Shown here: positions 54,181-55,646 of the stretch, piece by piece
How positions within the stretch are numbered: position 1 is the first letter of the stretch
Layout: every line of letters starts with the position of its first letter
Assembly (NCBI GenBank): GCA_902595635.1
Contig: CACJQT010000009.1
Coordinates: forward strand, 1 to 55,646
Source of the DNA: an uncultured Pelagibacteraceae bacterium
GTDB taxonomy: Bacteria > Pseudomonadota > Alphaproteobacteria > Pelagibacterales > Pelagibacteraceae
Length of the DNA stretch: 55,646 nt
Direction of reading: 5' to 3'
The notes under the pieces: generated by a model
Databases searched by the model: none
The model's input: only the letters and a program-made list of their open reading frames with translations
What the model was told of the DNA's origin: nothing
Position numbers and translations under genes: made by a program

Positions 54181-55071
54181 TTAATTAGCTGGTAGTAGAT
54201 TTTTTGATTTAGCAGAGTTCAGCATATGTTTTTGAAGTTTTTCAAAAGCTTTATTTTCAATTTGTCTTATTCTTTCTCTGCTTATTTTGAATTTTTTACT
54301 TAAGTCCTCTAAAGTTATAGGATCATCTGTCAATCTTCTAGAGTAAAGAATTTCTTTTTCTCTTTCATTTAAAATTTTAATAGAATCCTGAAGAAGATCT
54401 TTTCTTTGTTCCATTTCTTCATTTTGTGCAAATTTAAGTTCTTGATCCATATCATTGTCTACAACCCAATCTTGCCATTCATCACCATCTTCTCCAATAG
54501 GTGCATTTAAAGACTGTTCTTTTCCTGATAGCCTTCTATTCATAGATACTACCTCTTGTTCACTAACATCTAATCTGTTTGCTATATCTTTTACATGTTC
54601 ATCACGTAAGTCACCCTCAGTTCTAGGTGCAATTTGATTTTTTAACTTCTTCAAGTTGAAAAAAAGCTTTTTTTGAGCTGTTGTAGTTCCAATTTTTACT
54701 AAGCTCCATGATCTTAGAATGTATTCTTGAATAGAAGCTTTAATCCACCACATTGCATAAGTTGCAAGTCTAAAACCTTTTTCTGGTTCAAATTTTTTAA
54801 CAGCTTGCATTAAACCTACGTTACCTTCTGAAATCATTTCATTAAGAGGCAAACCATAGCCTTTGTAACCCATCGCTATTTTAGCAACTAATCTTAAATG
54901 ACTTGTAACAAGTTTTTCAGCTGATTTAACATTTCCTGTAGTTTGCCAATTTTTAGCAAGCATATATTCTTCTTCTGCATCTAGCATAGGAAACTTTTTT
55001 ATCTGAGCTAGATATGCTGCTAAGCCACCTTCATTTGAAAGAGTTGGCAAATTGTATGTATTATTACTCAT
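54181..55071 (-). CDS. rpoH: RNA polymerase sigma-32 factor
   Basis: This 296-residue group 3/4-type sigma factor directs heat-shock transcription. Region 2 reads SEGNVGLMQAVKKFEPEKGFRLATYAMWWIKASIQEYIL, quoted in part as KGFRLATYAMWWIKASIQEY, and it carries the RpoH-box stretch TTAQKKLFFNLKK. Region 4 ends FKISRERIRQIENKAFEKL. It is convergent with the autotransporter-like gene (5-base gap) and next to rluD, the usual alphaproteobacterial pair. A TTGTAA-N16-TACATA match lies upstream on the minus strand but is weak. Confidence 0.96.
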   Translation of the reverse strand: MSNNTYNLPTLSNEGGLAAYLAQIKKFPMLDAEEEYMLAKNWQTTGNVKSAEKLVTSHLRLVAKIAMGYKGYGLPLNEMISEGNVGLMQAVKKFEPEKGFRLATYAMWWIKASIQEYILRSWSLVKIGTTTAQKKLFFNLKKLKNQIAPRTEGDLRDEHVKDIANRLDVSEQEVVSMNRRLSGKEQSLNAPIGEDGDEWQDWVVDNDMDQELKFAQNEEMEQRKDLLQDSIKILNEREKEILYSRRLTDDPITLEDLSKKFKISRERIRQIENKAFEKLQKHMLNSAKSKNLLPAN

Positions 55072-55114
55072 CGGAAGTATTTATGTAATAGAGAAATTTT
55101 TTTTTACAATCGTT

Positions 55115-55646
55115 TTATTTACTCAATTTTCTTAGTTTTTTTAAGATATCATTTAATTCGATTGGGATATTTGATGAAAATTCTAATCTTTCTCCTATCC
55201 TTGGATGGTCAAAACCTAACTGTTTTGCATGCAAAAATTGTCTATCTAGATTTAAAATTTTATTATTAAGATCTTCATCAATGTTTTTAAATTTCTTAAA
55301 TTTCTTTTTATATTTTTTGTCTCCAAGAATATTGTTACCTTTGTATGACATATGAACTCTTATTTGATGAGTTCTCCCAGTTTCTAATTTACATTGTATA
55401 AAACTAAAAGTTGGAACTTTATCATTCTCGAAAACTTCTAATGTTTCATAATGTGTAATTGCCTTTTTACCTTTGCTAGATGAGACCTCCATCATCTGTC
55501 TGTTTTTAGAACTTCTGGTTATGAACGTTTCAATAGTTCCTTTTTGAGGTCGTAATTTCCCCCATATTAAAGTTTGATAAACTCTTGTTATAGTATGTCC
55601 AGAAAACTGAAGCGATAATTTTTCATGAGTTGAATTATTTTTTGCA
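55115..55646 (-). CDS. rluD: RluD-like ribosomal large-subunit pseudouridine synthase (N-terminal part cut off)
   Basis: This is the C-terminal part of a RluA-family pseudouridine synthase that modifies 23S rRNA. The frame is open to the right window edge, reading SGHTITRVYQTLIWGKLRP, then ITRSSKNRQMMEV, GKKAITHYE, CKLETGRTHQIRVHM and NNILGDKKY. The catalytic Asp and the S4-like N-terminal domain lie outside the window. Position beside rpoH supports RluD over RluA/RluC. Confidence 0.9.
   Translation of the reverse strand, partial: AKNNSTHEKLSLQFSGHTITRVYQTLIWGKLRPQKGTIETFITRSSKNRQMMEVSSSKGKKAITHYETLEVFENDKVPTFSFIQCKLETGRTHQIRVHMSYKGNNILGDKKYKKKFKKFKNIDEDLNNKILNLDRQFLHAKQLGFDHPRIGERLEFSSNIPIELNDILKKLRKLSK

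Noticed and set aside
54172..54189. Tandem 9-base repeat TTAATTAGC at the convergent stops of the autotransporter-like gene and rpoH, as a possible attachment site
   Set aside because: Too short and AT-rich, with no integrase or tRNA nearby; each copy simply carries a stop codon.
1..55646. CRISPR array, insertion sequence or prophage
   Set aside because: No regularly spaced repeats, transposase, integrase or phage structural genes were seen on either strand.

Overview
The window is chromosomal DNA of a SAR11-clade alphaproteobacterium (Pelagibacterales, Candidatus Pelagibacter type). The signs are extreme AT-richness with many poly(A)/poly(T) runs, very short or overlapping gene junctions, alphaproteobacterial gene neighbourhoods (rluD-rpoH, yebC-ruvC-tolQRAB-pal-cpoB-tilS-ftsH, a zapA partner gene beside zapA, a DUF1013/TrcR gene), and a 5S rRNA gene standing alone next to a surface-polysaccharide island. 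That last layout matches what is known of SAR11 hypervariable region 2, which lies between the 16S-23S rRNA genes and the 5S gene.

Region 1 (about 1-22950) is the accessory surface-glycan island, entered from within. It holds an O-antigen polymerase/ligase-like protein (cut by the window edge), a WecA-type initiating transferase, glycosyltransferases of families GT2, GT4 and GT61, a GT-C-type membrane protein, GtrB- and GtrA-like proteins, a GDP-mannose 3,5-epimerase-like enzyme, CDP-glucose pathway genes (rfbF, rfbG), several sugar epimerases/dehydratases, a metal-dependent alcohol dehydrogenase, a radical SAM fusion, an FkbM methyltransferase fusion, and a block of NeuB-cupin fusion, ThDP enzyme, DegT aminotransferase and Gfo/Idh oxidoreductase. 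Most genes are on the plus strand; one gene (8901-9749) and one pair (18896-20913) are inverted.

Region 2 (about 22950-26855) is the return to the core genome: a probable promoter, the lone 5S rRNA, rpmJ, a tiny cytochrome-oxidase-subunit-IV-like membrane protein, the three transhydrogenase genes pntAA-pntAB-pntB, and a transaldolase whose frame is broken by one base in an A8 run.

Region 3 (26848-36323, minus strand) has an isolated RfbH/ColD-like sugar 3-dehydratase beside initiator tRNA-Met, then rpsU, trcR and rpmE, and a central-carbon block transcribed as tkt-gap-pgk-class I aldolase-thiE-efp-suhB.

Region 4 (36376-54175, plus strand) is a long run of housekeeping genes: a coiled-coil ZapA partner and zapA, 5-formyl-THF cyclo-ligase, a YmdB-type phosphoesterase, yebC, a RuvC-like nuclease, tolQ-tolR-tolA-tolB, pal, cpoB, tilS, ftsH, folP, glmM, thiD, purA, and an autotransporter-like outer-membrane protein. 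The window closes with rpoH and a partial rluD on the minus strand.

Functionally, the island and the separate RfbH/ColD-like gene together could make a CDP-linked 3,6-dideoxy sugar, possibly branched by the ThDP enzyme, and a nonulosonate-like acid. A GtrA/GtrB/GT-C set could decorate the glycan on the periplasmic side. These pathway assignments are inference from family membership; the core-gene calls are firm.
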